Below are positions 7,683 through 16,359 of a DNA stretch of 64,000 nucleotides, in pieces; position 1 is the stretch's first letter; every line of letters starts with the position of its first letter. A program made the position numbers and the translations under genes. This DNA is from Lachnospiraceae bacterium. Lineage in GTDB: Bacteria > Bacillota > Clostridia > Lachnospirales > Lachnospiraceae. Below the pieces are notes generated by a model. That model was not told the origin of the DNA, did no database searches, and saw only the letters and a program-made list of their open reading frames with translations. Where the stretch lies: contig JAILIS010000008.1 in assembly GCA_024695145.1 (NCBI GenBank), positions 1 to 64,000 on the forward strand, in the 5' to 3' direction.

Positions 7683-8657
7683 TCAGATAGCCAGCGCTTT
7701 GCTGACTGAATACTCGTATTCCGAGATATGTTTTTCCATGGCGAGGGCCTCGTCTATATCAAAATCAGTCCACTCACCGTTCCTGTATGAAACAACCCTG
7801 TTGGATGCACCGTCACATAACAGGTCCACAGCATACGCACCCATAATGGAGGCATAGTATCTGTCGCGGCACGTGGGAGACCCTCCCCTCTGCATGTGTC
7901 CGAGTATCGTCGCCCGCGTCTCGAGCCCGGTCGCCGCTTCGATCCTTCTCGCCATTGATGTCGAATGACCTATACCTTCGGCGTTGATTATTATGTGATG
8001 TGTCTTTCCTTTTTTGCGGTTATTGATTATGTTGTCTATTATCTCCTGCTCGTTGAATCCGTATTTCTCCGGAAGAAGAATATCTTCGGCACCATTTGCG
8101 ACTCCACACCATAGAGCGATATATCCGGCATTCCTGCCCATGACCTCTATGATAGAGCATCTCTCATGTGATGAGGATGTATCCCTTACCTTGTCTATAG
8201 CCTGCATTGCCGTGTTGACTGCAGTATCAAAACCGATCGTGTAATCCGTTGATGATATATCGAGATCTATCGTTGCCGGCACACCTATGGTATTGATACC
8301 GAGTGAAGCCAGCTTCTGTGCGCCGCGATACGTTCCGTCCCCGCCTATCGCAACAAGACCGTCAATACCGTGCTTTTTACACATCTTTGCCCCGGCCTTC
8401 TGGCCCTCTTCCGTAATGAACTCTTCGCACCTGGCAGTACGCAGTATCGTTCCTCCGCGCTGGATTGAATCGGATACATCCCTCGGAGTCATCTCATATA
8501 TCTCCTCGTCGAGAAGTCCTCTGTATCCCTTTTCGATGCCCATGACTTTTTTGCCTGAAGCAATGGCTTTACGTACAACCGCACGGATGGCTGCGTTCAT
8601 TCCGGGGGCATCACCTCCGCTTGTAAGAACACCGATAGTCTTGATCTCTTTTGCCAT
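7683..8657 (-). CDS. pfkA: ATP-dependent 6-phosphofructokinase
   Basis: A 324-residue glycolytic enzyme phosphorylating fructose 6-phosphate. Seen: GVLTSGGDAPGMNAAIR at 9-25 (ATP loop), GGDGTYRGA near 103 where glycine rather than aspartate marks the ATP-using and not the pyrophosphate-using type, catalytic TIDLD near 125-129, and MGRNAGYIAL near 170. Full length for the family. It follows dnaE by 11 bases with AAGGAGAG before the ATG, and is probably in one transcript with dnaE, the methyltransferase and proC. Confidence 0.96.
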   Translation of the reverse strand: MAKEIKTIGVLTSGGDAPGMNAAIRAVVRKAIASGKKVMGIEKGYRGLLDEEIYEMTPRDVSDSIQRGGTILRTARCEEFITEEGQKAGAKMCKKHGIDGLVAIGGDGTYRGAQKLASLGINTIGVPATIDLDISSTDYTIGFDTAVNTAMQAIDKVRDTSSSHERCSIIEVMGRNAGYIALWCGVANGAEDILLPEKYGFNEQEIIDNIINNRKKGKTHHIIINAEGIGHSTSMARRIEAATGLETRATILGHMQRGGSPTCRDRYYASIMGAYAVDLLCDGASNRVVSYRNGEWTDFDIDEALAMEKHISEYEYSVSKALAI

Positions 8658-8668
8658 ATTCTCTCTCC

Positions 8669-11600
8669 TTAAGTCAACCTGATGTTTTCCTTCCCGAAAG
8701 CAGTTTCCAGTTTTTCCATCAATTCCTCATCCGCATGTACACTGCTGTTTCCCGGAAGTGTTTTTTTCTCTTTCGTTGCCTCAATATATATTACAATTAT
8801 ATCCTTCCCGTCAGAATCCGCAATCAGTTTGTGAAGCCGATCATCTGCTTTGATATAATCTTCTTTTGTCGCAAACCTGATCCAGACTTTTTTCGGTATA
8901 TTTGCAAAAGGTATTATTCTGTTGCATATGACTTTGGCATCCTTCTCCTCTTCAGCGGAAACTCGGCCTTCCACAAATATCTTGGCATCTTCCTTAAGCC
9001 ACGCGGAGTTTTTGTCATAGTCATCCGGCCATACTATGATCTCAACATTTCCCACAAGATCCTCTATGGTCAGGAATGCCATTATCCTGTTGGTCTTTGT
9101 GTACTTAACGGTCTTTGATTCTATTATGCCTCCCACGGTCACCCTGTCGCCATCAGATACTTTTGTCCGGTTCTCATTCTCATCGTACAGAAAATCAGTG
9201 GTCATGTTTGTTATGTTTCTCTTCCACATGGCCTCGTCTTCATCAAGAGGATGTCCTGATACATATACACCAAGAACTTCCTTCTCAAACGACAGCTTTT
9301 CTGTTTTCGAAAACTCTCCTATTTCCGGAAGATCCACGGCCATGGCCGTTTTTGCATCATCGTCTGCGATATCGAACAAAGACAGCTGCCCTTCCATGTT
9401 CTGCTTTCTGTCTTTTGCGATCCTGTCCATATAAGACGAATATACACTCATGAGCTGTTTTCTTGATCCGGGAAGTGCGTCAAAAGCCCCCGCCTTGATA
9501 AAGTTCTCTACAGCTCTCTTATTTACCTGACTGCCGTCCATTCTGCTTAAGAAATCATAGATGTCGTGATATTCTCCTTTGTCAGCCCTGTCCTTCTCAA
9601 TGGCATCTATGACGGGCCATCCGACACCTTTGATGGCAGCCAGTCCGTACAGTATGGAATCACCGTCGGCAGAAAATCCTCCGACGCCGCGGTTTATATC
9701 CGGAGGCAACAGAGGTATTCCCATTGTCTTGCATGAATAGATATACTGCGATACCTTGGTGGTGTTATCGATCACACTGGTGAGAAGGGCGGCCATAAAT
9801 TCCACAGGATGATAATACTTAAGGTACGCCGTCTGGTATGCCACAACCGCATATGATGCGGCATGGGATTTGTTAAAGGCGTACTTCGCAAAATCCATCA
9901 TGTCATCATATATCTTGTTCGCAACAGATTCCGATATACCCTTTGCTATACATCCGGGAACGTTTTCGTCGGGATTGCCGTATACAAAGTTCTTCCGCTC
10001 ATACTCCATGACATCCTGATCTTTTTTACTCATGGCGCGGCGGACTTTATCCGATCGTCCCATTGTAAAGCCGCCAAGATCACGTACGATCTGCATGACC
10101 TGCTCCTGGTAGACAATGCACCCATATGTAGGATGAAGTATCGGCTCAAGCAGGGGATGATCGTAGGATATATCTCCTTTTGAGTTCTTGCCGCGGATAT
10201 AATCGGGTATAAAATCCATGGGGCCAGGGCGATACAGGGATATTCCGGCTATAACATCTTCGAAGTTCTTCGGTTTCAGTTCCTTCATGAAACTCTTCAT
10301 CCCGGAACTTTCAAGCTGGAATATGCCGTCGGTCCTGCCGGTTCCTATATAGTTGTATACATTTATATCATCAAAGCCAAGATTCTCCAGATCGATATCT
10401 ACTCCCTTGTTCTTTCGTACGGCATTGATCGTCTCCTTAATGACCGTGAGTGTCACAAGTCCGAGAAAATCCATTTTTAAAAGTCCGAGCTTTTCAAGTG
10501 TCGTATGCTCAAACTGGGTCACAATCGTACCGTCCGAGCCTCTTGAGAGAGGTACAAGTTCATCAGCGGAATCGGGGCATATGACAACGCCTGCTGCGTG
10601 CATCGATGAGTGCCTCGGCAGTCCTTCAAGGCGCATTGCCATGTCTATAAGATTCCTGGCCTGGGGATCGCTGTCATAGATCTCTTTCAGTTCGCCTCCC
10701 ACATCGAGAGCCTGCTGCAACGTAATATCAAGCACGGCCGGAACAGCCTTGGCAATATTGTCGCAGTACGAATAGCTCAGATCCATTACTCTTCCGACAT
10801 CCCTTATAACGCCTTTTGCTTTAAGAGTTCCGAAAGCGATTATCTGAACAACCTTGTCTTTTCCGTATTTGTTGATGACATATTCCTTGACATCTCCCCG
10901 ATGCTCGTCGAAATCCACATCTATATCGGGCATGGATACACGTTCCGGATTGAGAAATCTCTCGAAAAGAAGCTGATACTTGATCGGATCGACATTCGTG
11001 ATGCCCAGACAGTAAGACACTATGGAGCCCGCTGCGCTTCCGCGGCCGGGTCCCACCGCAAATCCGCTCGATCTAGCATAATGAACGTAGTCCCATACGA
11101 TCAGGAAATAGTCAACAAATCCCATGTTTTTGATCGTATTGAGTTCATATTCAAGACGCTGTGTATGCTCATCCGTACGATCGGGATATCTTTTCTCCAA
11201 TCCGTCAAAGCAGAGTTTTCGCAGATACGTCCAGGAATCATACCCTTCCGGAACTTCAAAATGAGGGAGCCTGAGTGTTCCGAACTCTATCTCAACATTA
11301 CACCTGTCGGCGATCTTCTGAGTGTTTTCGATCGCTTCGGGTGCATAAGGAAAGAGCTTTCTCATCTCTTCCTCTGACTTGACGTAAAACTGTCCGCCCT
11401 CATAGCGCAGCCTGTCCTCATCGCTAACTTTCTTTCCCGTCTGGATACACAAAAGAAGATCATGTGCATTGGCATCATCGGCATAAGTATAGTGAATATC
11501 ATTGGTGGCGATAAGAGGAATGTCGAGCTCTTTGCTGATCCGAAGAAGTGCCTGATTGACCGTTTTCTGCTCGGGGATACCGTGGTCCTGGAGCTCAAGA

Positions 11601-12115
11601 AAATAATTGCCGGCCCCAAAGCATTCGAGATATCTTGCAGCTGCCGATTTTGCCTCTTCGTACATATTCTTCTGAATGTATCTGGCAACTTCTCCCGCAA
11701 GACACGCGGAAGCGGCAATTATGCCCTCATGATACTTCCTAAGGATCTCCATATCCACACGGGGCCTGTAGTAATAGCCTTCCGTAAATCCGCAGCTGAC
11801 TATCTTCATCAGATTCCTGTAGCCCGTATTGTTCTCAGCCAGCAGTATCAGATGATAATATCTGTCCTCGCCCCCGGTCAGTTCCCTGTCAAATCTTGAA
11901 TTCGGGGCAACATAAACCTCGCACCCGATTATGGGCTTGATCCCGGCCTTTTGAGCTTCAAGGTAGAATTCGATCACGCCGTACATAACTCCGTGATCCG
12001 TGATGGCGGCGGCATTCATGCCAAGTTCTTTTACATAACTGACATATTCTTTTATCTTGTTGGAACCATCAAGGAGTGAATACTCCGTATGGGTGTGTAA
12101 ATGAACAAACGACAT
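8669..12115 (-). CDS. dnaE: DNA polymerase III alpha subunit, DnaE type
   Basis: A 1148-residue replicative polymerase. The N-terminal PHP domain starts with FVHLHTHTEYSLLDG. The palm holds GPGRGSAAGSIVSYCLGI and the acidic motif PDIDVDFDEHRG near residue 395-405. Further on are the thumb/fingers, a helix-hairpin-helix region near 840 (GLAAIKGVGWPVIDAIE), an OB fold near 980 (VTVGGIIESKTVKYTKTN) and a C-terminal region. I chose the start at 12113-12115 because it opens the PHP motif and follows AAAGGA; it is four bases from the glf stop. Clostridia also have PolC, so this is probably the secondary DnaE enzyme that extends RNA primers. Confidence 0.96.
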   Translation of the reverse strand: MSFVHLHTHTEYSLLDGSNKIKEYVSYVKELGMNAAAITDHGVMYGVIEFYLEAQKAGIKPIIGCEVYVAPNSRFDRELTGGEDRYYHLILLAENNTGYRNLMKIVSCGFTEGYYYRPRVDMEILRKYHEGIIAASACLAGEVARYIQKNMYEEAKSAAARYLECFGAGNYFLELQDHGIPEQKTVNQALLRISKELDIPLIATNDIHYTYADDANAHDLLLCIQTGKKVSDEDRLRYEGGQFYVKSEEEMRKLFPYAPEAIENTQKIADRCNVEIEFGTLRLPHFEVPEGYDSWTYLRKLCFDGLEKRYPDRTDEHTQRLEYELNTIKNMGFVDYFLIVWDYVHYARSSGFAVGPGRGSAAGSIVSYCLGITNVDPIKYQLLFERFLNPERVSMPDIDVDFDEHRGDVKEYVINKYGKDKVVQIIAFGTLKAKGVIRDVGRVMDLSYSYCDNIAKAVPAVLDITLQQALDVGGELKEIYDSDPQARNLIDMAMRLEGLPRHSSMHAAGVVICPDSADELVPLSRGSDGTIVTQFEHTTLEKLGLLKMDFLGLVTLTVIKETINAVRKNKGVDIDLENLGFDDINVYNYIGTGRTDGIFQLESSGMKSFMKELKPKNFEDVIAGISLYRPGPMDFIPDYIRGKNSKGDISYDHPLLEPILHPTYGCIVYQEQVMQIVRDLGGFTMGRSDKVRRAMSKKDQDVMEYERKNFVYGNPDENVPGCIAKGISESVANKIYDDMMDFAKYAFNKSHAASYAVVAYQTAYLKYYHPVEFMAALLTSVIDNTTKVSQYIYSCKTMGIPLLPPDINRGVGGFSADGDSILYGLAAIKGVGWPVIDAIEKDRADKGEYHDIYDFLSRMDGSQVNKRAVENFIKAGAFDALPGSRKQLMSVYSSYMDRIAKDRKQNMEGQLSLFDIADDDAKTAMAVDLPEIGEFSKTEKLSFEKEVLGVYVSGHPLDEDEAMWKRNITNMTTDFLYDENENRTKVSDGDRVTVGGIIESKTVKYTKTNRIMAFLTIEDLVGNVEIIVWPDDYDKNSAWLKEDAKIFVEGRVSAEEEKDAKVICNRIIPFANIPKKVWIRFATKEDYIKADDRLHKLIADSDGKDIIVIYIEATKEKKTLPGNSSVHADEELMEKLETAFGKENIRLT

Positions 12116-12119
12116 TGTA

Positions 12120-13238
12120 TCATCCTTTGAGTTCAGATCCGGCAGCATCAAGGGCTGCAGCTACAACCTGATGCATATCATAGTATTTGTATTCTCCCAG
12201 TCTTCCGCCGAAGATCACACGATCCTCTTTGTCGGCAAGGGCTTTGTATTTTGCATAAAGAGCATTATTTCTTTCATCATTCATCGGATAATAAGGCTCG
12301 TCTCCGCGCTTCCACTCGGCAGGATATTCGTAAGTTATAACGGTTTTCTTCTGCGTTCCGAATTCAAAATGCTTATGCTCTATTATCCTGGTGTAAGGTA
12401 TCTCATATTCGGTGTAGTTCACAACTGCGTTACCCTGAAAATTGTCCGTATCAAGGATCCTGTCCTCAAACCGCAGGCTCCTGTACTCCAGCGGTCCATA
12501 ACAGTAATCATAGTATTCGTCGATCATACCCGTAAAGACGATCCTGTCGGCACATGCCATGTATTCATCCCTGTTTTTGAAAAAATCGGATGACAGGACT
12601 ACCTTACAACCTTCCAGCATCTTCTCTATGATCTGCGTATAGCCTCCTATAGGGATGCCCTGAAAACTGTCGTTAAAATAATTATTATCGTAAGTAAACC
12701 TTACCGGCAGACGCTTTATTATGAAGGGAGGCAGTTCCTGCGCCGATCTTCCCCACTGCTTTTCCGTATAGCCTTTAACAAGTTTTTCAAATATATCACG
12801 GCCCACAAGCTGCAGTGCGGCTTCAGCCATATTTGACGGCTCTGCTCCGTCCGGAAGGGCTGCCTCCTTCTTCTGTCTGTCTATCTCTTCCCCGGCTTCT
12901 TCAGGAGTCTTAACTCCCCACAGCTGATGAAATGTATTCATATTGAACGGGAGGTTATAAAGCTCATCCTTATATCTTGCTACAGGTGAATTGGTATATC
13001 TGTTGAATTCGGCAAAGCTGTTCATAAAATCCCAGACCGCTTTATTACTTGTATGGAAAATATGCGCACCGTATCTGTGCACATTGATCCCCTCAATATT
13101 TTCCGTATAAATGTTTCCACCTATATGACTGCGCCTGTCGATAACAAGGACCTTTTTCCCGGCATCAGCCATTTTACGGGCAAAAACGGCGCCATACAGC
13201 CCCGCTCCGACTATCAGGTGGTCATAATGCTCAACCAT
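12120..13238 (-). CDS. glf: UDP-galactopyranose mutase
   Basis: A 372-residue flavoenzyme that converts UDP-galactopyranose to UDP-galactofuranose for cell surface glycans. The N-terminus has the FAD-binding loop (LIVGAGLYGAVFARKMADAG), then RSHIGGNIYTE, VHRYGAHIFHTS, and the C-terminal FGGRLGEYKYYDMHQV. All are hallmarks of Glf. Its neighbour dnaE is unrelated by function; they appear to share a transcript from the promoter at 13265-13293. Confidence 0.95.
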   Translation of the reverse strand: MVEHYDHLIVGAGLYGAVFARKMADAGKKVLVIDRRSHIGGNIYTENIEGINVHRYGAHIFHTSNKAVWDFMNSFAEFNRYTNSPVARYKDELYNLPFNMNTFHQLWGVKTPEEAGEEIDRQKKEAALPDGAEPSNMAEAALQLVGRDIFEKLVKGYTEKQWGRSAQELPPFIIKRLPVRFTYDNNYFNDSFQGIPIGGYTQIIEKMLEGCKVVLSSDFFKNRDEYMACADRIVFTGMIDEYYDYCYGPLEYRSLRFEDRILDTDNFQGNAVVNYTEYEIPYTRIIEHKHFEFGTQKKTVITYEYPAEWKRGDEPYYPMNDERNNALYAKYKALADKEDRVIFGGRLGEYKYYDMHQVVAAALDAAGSELKG

Positions 13239-13264
13239 GATAAACCTCCGAACATATATTCACT

Positions 13265-13293
13265 ATTATAAACGTTTAGTACCGGATTGCCAA
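13265..13293 (-). promoter_or_regulatory. Promoter of glf (and possibly dnaE-pfkA)
   Basis: TTGGCA (13288-13293) and TATAAT (13265-13270) on the minus strand, spacer 17 bp, about 25 bases before the glf start. Confidence 0.72.
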
Positions 13294-13304
13294 CAATTGA
13301 TGTC

Positions 13305-13339
13305 ATAAATAAGACCCGGCGAATTACTGCCGGGCCTTA
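13305..13339 (-). terminator. Probable terminator downstream of the DUF6033 operon
   Basis: Inverted repeat AAGRCCCGGC (13311-13320) against GCCGGGCCTT (13329-13338) with an eight-base loop; on the minus strand it is followed by a short T-containing tract. The T-run is weak, so efficiency is uncertain. Confidence 0.6.
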
Positions 13340-13360
13340 TCTTGACGGGGAATAAATGTA

Positions 13361-14293
13361 TTACAACGCAACATCGACTGTAGGAGCGGATCCCGCTGTG
13401 ACAGGCATCGCACCGCCTGATATTTCTTTCTCATAGTGATCAAACACTGCTTTCAGATACTCCGAATCCGCTTTTGTTATATCCTTCATCTCTTTGTTCC
13501 TGTGCTTTATCTTCATGGCATCGATATCTTCGGGTTTCATATCGGAAGGCGCTGATACAAGCTCATTCATAAGATCGTTCAATTCTTCTATGGCTTCGAG
13601 CATCTCTTCCATGCCTTCGGTGATGTCGCTGATCATCTCGCAGGTGATCTCTTCGGACTCTATATATTCCTCATTCTCGGCCTTTTTCCCGACTTCCGAT
13701 AGTTCTTCCCTTATACTGTCGATCTCCTTTTGGACAGGATCTTTTGTTTCGGCCTCTTCACAGTCTGTTGCGGGCGCACCGTCCTTTTCCGATGACGAAG
13801 AACATCTTTCGGCCATTTCCTCTTCCTCAAGATGTCTGACTTTTTTACGGGCTATACGCTCCATAGACTTTGCATGGTCAAGAGCAGCCTCCAGTTCCTC
13901 CTCATCATACTTGCCTGTACGTCTTGCTGCTTTCAGTTTCTGTATCTCGCGCTTTGCCTGCGCCACGGCCTCTCTTGCGGCGGTTGAAGTCTTACTGCTT
14001 ATGATCTTTGAAGATATCTTCTTAAAACTGTACTTAAGCTTCTTTTTTTCAAGGGCAGTTTCACCTGAAGCTTTTCTCTGTTTTTTGAGTGCCATCGAAT
14101 AGAGCTTCATGCTGTCGACAACGGAAACCGGAGTATTTGAAACAAGAGCATCGCTTCCCGTTCTTAAGGCACGCCGCATTTTGGACACATCCGCGCCGCT
14201 TTTCTGATTTTTGTCATTGCCGGCAAATCCCGCAATGACCTGACTGACAGTCTTCGGTACACATATGGGTTTTATACCGGTCATAGTCTTCAC
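13361..14293 (-). CDS. Uncharacterised charged, helical protein paired with the DUF6033 protein
   Basis: A 310-residue protein I do not recognise. No signal peptide or membrane segment is visible. The middle (about 60-130) is basic and heptad-like, with AREAVAQAKREIQKLKAA and LEAALDHAKSMERIARKK, probably coiled coil; residues 140-230 are strongly acidic (EEEEMAERC, EIDSIREELSEVGKKAE and similar). The start overlaps the preceding stop by four bases (ATGA), so the two genes are translationally coupled. Both lie behind a sigma-28-like promoter, which suggests a link to motility or to the flagellar regulon. No function is claimed. Confidence 0.7.
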   Translation of the reverse strand: MKTMTGIKPICVPKTVSQVIAGFAGNDKNQKSGADVSKMRRALRTGSDALVSNTPVSVVDSMKLYSMALKKQRKASGETALEKKKLKYSFKKISSKIISSKTSTAAREAVAQAKREIQKLKAARRTGKYDEEELEAALDHAKSMERIARKKVRHLEEEEMAERCSSSSEKDGAPATDCEEAETKDPVQKEIDSIREELSEVGKKAENEEYIESEEITCEMISDITEGMEEMLEAIEELNDLMNELVSAPSDMKPEDIDAMKIKHRNKEMKDITKADSEYLKAVFDHYEKEISGGAMPVTAGSAPTVDVAL

Positions 14294-15087
14294 CCCTTAA
14301 AATCTATGGACTGTCCGAGACCTTCCTGAGCCATAAGTGAACTTGCGGAACTGTCAAACGCATATTTGGAAACTTTGTCTATAAGATCTTCCAAAGATTC
14401 AGAGCGGAATTCCAGATATTCTTTTTCATCTTCCGGACCTTCCTCCAGGCGCTCCTTCTCTTTCTTCTTTTCTGCTTTTTTCTTCTCTTCGGCTTTTTGC
14501 GCCTTATGCTTTTCGAGGTTCTTTTCTCTTATCTTATTTGCGGCATCGCTTGCTTTTTCAATAACGGCAAAGAATGAAGTTTTGCCGTTCGCATCGACCG
14601 ACATACCGAAGTTCTTAAGTGTAGCCCCGCTTGCTGCAAGCGTATTTCTGGCTGCCTCGAGCTTTTTAAGAGATGATTCGATTATGCCTTCGTACTTTTT
14701 CGCATATGCAGGATCATTTGCCATCTTTTCGATCTTTTCATCATCGATCAGAACGATAGGCTTGCTCGCATTACCGTAACGGCTGGCATTCGCCTCTACC
14801 TGATCCTTCATATCCTTACTTACAAGGACAAAATCAACCCCGTGAAACTTTTCCTTCAGTTTTGCGTAATAATCCTTTGCCTTGTCAGAAAGCTGTACAT
14901 CACCTACAACGGTTCCATACCCAGCCTTCTCGGTAGGAACAAGAGCGCTGCCTTCGGATATTCCTTTCCAGGACTTTGACTCTACCGGAGGATCATTTTT
15001 GCCTGTTTTTTCTTTCTTTGCTGATTGCTGCGCAGAATATGCGCTGACCGGCGACGATGCGCCTACACCGTAAATAGAATTTGTCAC
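14290..15087 (-). CDS. DUF6033-like protein, unknown function
   Basis: A 265-residue protein. The GTG start at 15085-15087 is preceded by AAGGAAGAAGGTG. The N-terminus is low complexity (SSPVSAYSAQQSAKKEK) without a signal peptide. The core (about 55-175) contains VQLSDKAKDYYAKLKEKFH, DFVLVSKDMK and IVLIDDEKIEKMANDP, a pattern I associate with DUF6033 proteins of Lachnospiraceae. A Lys/Glu-rich coiled-coil stretch follows (about 195-220). Its partner gene overlaps by four bases. The upstream promoter looks sigma-28-dependent and the leader can fold into a hairpin with GGA in the loop, so it may be coexpressed with flagellar genes. Family recall is moderate; function unknown. Confidence 0.7.
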   Translation of the reverse strand: MTNSIYGVGASSPVSAYSAQQSAKKEKTGKNDPPVESKSWKGISEGSALVPTEKAGYGTVVGDVQLSDKAKDYYAKLKEKFHGVDFVLVSKDMKDQVEANASRYGNASKPIVLIDDEKIEKMANDPAYAKKYEGIIESSLKKLEAARNTLAASGATLKNFGMSVDANGKTSFFAVIEKASDAANKIREKNLEKHKAQKAEEKKKAEKKKEKERLEEGPEDEKEYLEFRSESLEDLIDKVSKYAFDSSASSLMAQEGLGQSIDFKG

Positions 15088-15127
15088 GATCTACACCTTC
15101 TTCCTTGAAGTACAGGGAACGGTCAAC

Positions 15128-15158
15128 CCGTTTACGGATCCCGACTCCTTTCGGGACC
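15128..15158 (-). promoter_or_regulatory. Structured leader hairpin with GGA in the loop
   Basis: In the transcript of the DUF6033 gene, GGTCCCGA and TCGGGATCC can pair around the loop AAGGAG (15137-15158). A second small hairpin with ACGG/CCGT lies next to it. The loop displays GGA, and GGA recurs at the ribosome binding site. It does not match the c-di-GMP-I aptamer well enough to name it. Confidence 0.4.
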
Positions 15159-15198
15159 ACACCTGTCGTGAAACGATAAAAAACCATTTCTGAATGTT

Positions 15199-15226
15199 AT
15201 ATCGGACAAAGTTAACCAAAACTTTA
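15199..15226 (-). promoter_or_regulatory. Sigma-28-like promoter for the DUF6033 gene pair
   Basis: On the minus strand TAAAGTTT (15219-15226) and TCCGATAT (15199-15206) match the flagellar sigma factor consensus TAAAGTTT / GCCGATAA. Sixteen bases separate TAAA from TCCGATAT, one more than the usual 15. Confidence 0.55.
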
Positions 15227-15234
15227 GAGCTGAT

Positions 15235-15816
15235 TTAAAAAATTCCCGATACAAAAATCTCAATACCTATTAGTATTAGGATAATGCCTCCGATAATTCC
15301 GGCCTTTCCCGCGAATCTCATTCCGAGTTTTTTCCCGAACACAAGACCGGAAAGACATATCAAAAAAGTGACCGCGGATATGATAAAAGCACAGAGAAGG
15401 GCCATGATCAGGTTATAGTCGGCAATTGCAAAACCGGCAGACAGGGCATCTATGGAAGTGGCTATTCCCTGCGCCAGTAAGGTTTTGCCTCCTATCTTCA
15501 CCTCATCGGGACTGCCGCTTTCACGTATGCCCTCTATAATCATCCTGCCTCCCAAAAAGGACAGAAGTATCAGGGCGATCCACGGAACAGCCTTTTCAAA
15601 GGCCGAAAAATAGGTAACTATCGTATGGACACATACCCAGCCGGCGACCGGCATCAGTGCCTGAAAAAAAGCAAAGACGCCGGCTATTGTACACATCCTT
15701 GCCTTTTTCATGCATGGTTCGGCAAAGCCGTTTGCAATGGACACGGATAGAGCATCCATTGCAAGGCCTGCGCCGAGCATTATGCTGTTAATGAAAAATA
15801 CCGAACTCACTATCAT
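15235..15816 (-). CDS. mntP: Manganese efflux pump MntP
   Basis: A 193-residue membrane protein with six predicted helices arranged as two repeats. The first helix carries GAGLAMDALSVSIANGF and the fourth repeats the pattern as AQGIATSIDALSAGFA; the paired Asp residues are typical metal ligands of MntP. It exports Mn2+ under excess. I see no yybP-ykoY riboswitch upstream: the 27 bases between it and the preceding small gene are too few, so it is probably read from the upstream transcript or regulated in some other way. Confidence 0.92.
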   Translation of the reverse strand: MIVSSVFFINSIMLGAGLAMDALSVSIANGFAEPCMKKARMCTIAGVFAFFQALMPVAGWVCVHTIVTYFSAFEKAVPWIALILLSFLGGRMIIEGIRESGSPDEVKIGGKTLLAQGIATSIDALSAGFAIADYNLIMALLCAFIISAVTFLICLSGLVFGKKLGMRFAGKAGIIGGIILILIGIEIFVSGIF

Positions 15817-15843
15817 ATTAACAGTGATTCATTATACATCTTT

Positions 15844-16053
15844 TTAGGGCTTTTTAGAACCGGTTCGGACATCCTTTTTTTGATCATTATCCCTGTATTG
15901 ATCCGACACTGACAGCAGTGCCCTGTAAGCTTTCATTCGCGGGTGATTTTCATCCGTTATCCCTTCATCATCAAGCTGCCTTTTCGCATCGGCCGCCATA
16001 TCCGATATCAATACACTCCATACACTTTCATCAATATCTTCCGCCATCCCCAT
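15844..16053 (-). CDS. Small protein of unknown function upstream of mntP
   Basis: A possible 69-residue soluble protein (start MGMAEDIDESVWSVL; helical, acidic and Lys-rich end DQKKDVRTGSKKP). I chose the ATG at 16051-16053, about 12 bases after GGAGAGAGG; a longer frame to 16107 overlaps the beta-lactamase-like remnant and is unlikely. No family recognised. It lies directly after the remnant's stop codon and 27 bases before mntP. It could be a real small gene or decayed sequence. Confidence 0.4.
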   Translation of the reverse strand: MGMAEDIDESVWSVLISDMAADAKRQLDDEGITDENHPRMKAYRALLSVSDQYRDNDQKKDVRTGSKKP

Positions 16054-16054
16054 T

Positions 16055-16240
16055 TTAATGATCTGCCTCTCTCCACCATCCCACACCGAAATTGGGATAT
16101 GCCTCACTCTTAGGTGCCGTAAACAGGTCGATCACATCCCGGGAAAAGTATTTTCTGTCACCGTAACCGCCCGTCAGCATGACAGACGCAAGCTTCGCAA
16201 GATCCGTAGCACTGCTGAACAGGCCGGCATGTCCATTAAA
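16055..16240 (-). pseudogene. Remnant of a beta-lactamase-family serine hydrolase
   Basis: A minus-strand frame from about 16240 to the TAA at 16055-16057 reads NGHAGLFSSATDLAKLASVM, then LTGGYGDRKYFSRDVIDLFT, then a tail ending GVGWWREADH. This is the C-terminal half of class C beta-lactamase/PBP-type hydrolases (PF00144), where GHAGLFSTxxDLAKF is a recurrent signature. A stop (TGA) lies immediately upstream, and the expected C-terminal GH(T/Q)G(W/F)TG motif is missing. So both ends, including the SxxK active site, are lost. Clear remnant of a once larger gene. Confidence 0.7.
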
Positions 16241-16280
16241 TCATAACCACCCACGGTAAAGTCAAGAGTGGGGAGATGAG

Positions 16281-16317
16281 AAAATAGGGACTTGCAAGTA
16301 AACTTGCAGTCCCTATT
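16281..16317 (-). terminator. Terminator of the str operon after tuf
   Basis: Minus-strand stem AATAGGGACT-GCAAG / CTTGC-AGTCCCTATT with a four-base loop and one bulge, followed by TTTTCTC. Confidence 0.85.
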
Positions 16318-16359
16318 CTTATCGCCTTTCAGGCAATTATCTCATTGCTTTCGCGTAGA

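Noticed and set aside
13494..14779. Long Ser/Phe-rich plus-strand frames
   Set aside because: They are antisense to the charged coiled-coil genes. Their composition is the complement of Glu/Lys-rich codons, and no start signals are present.
15090..15187. c-di-GMP-I riboswitch before the DUF6033 gene
   Set aside because: Some pieces (GAAA, CGGGTT-ACCG) look similar, but the conserved AGGGCAAACC and GGACGCAAAGCC segments are absent.
15817..15843. yybP-ykoY manganese riboswitch before mntP
   Set aside because: The space upstream of mntP is only 27 bases and the conserved core sequences are not seen.
16054..16107. Longer start of the small gene before mntP
   Set aside because: It overlaps the beta-lactamase-like remnant and has no better ribosome binding site than the start at 16053.
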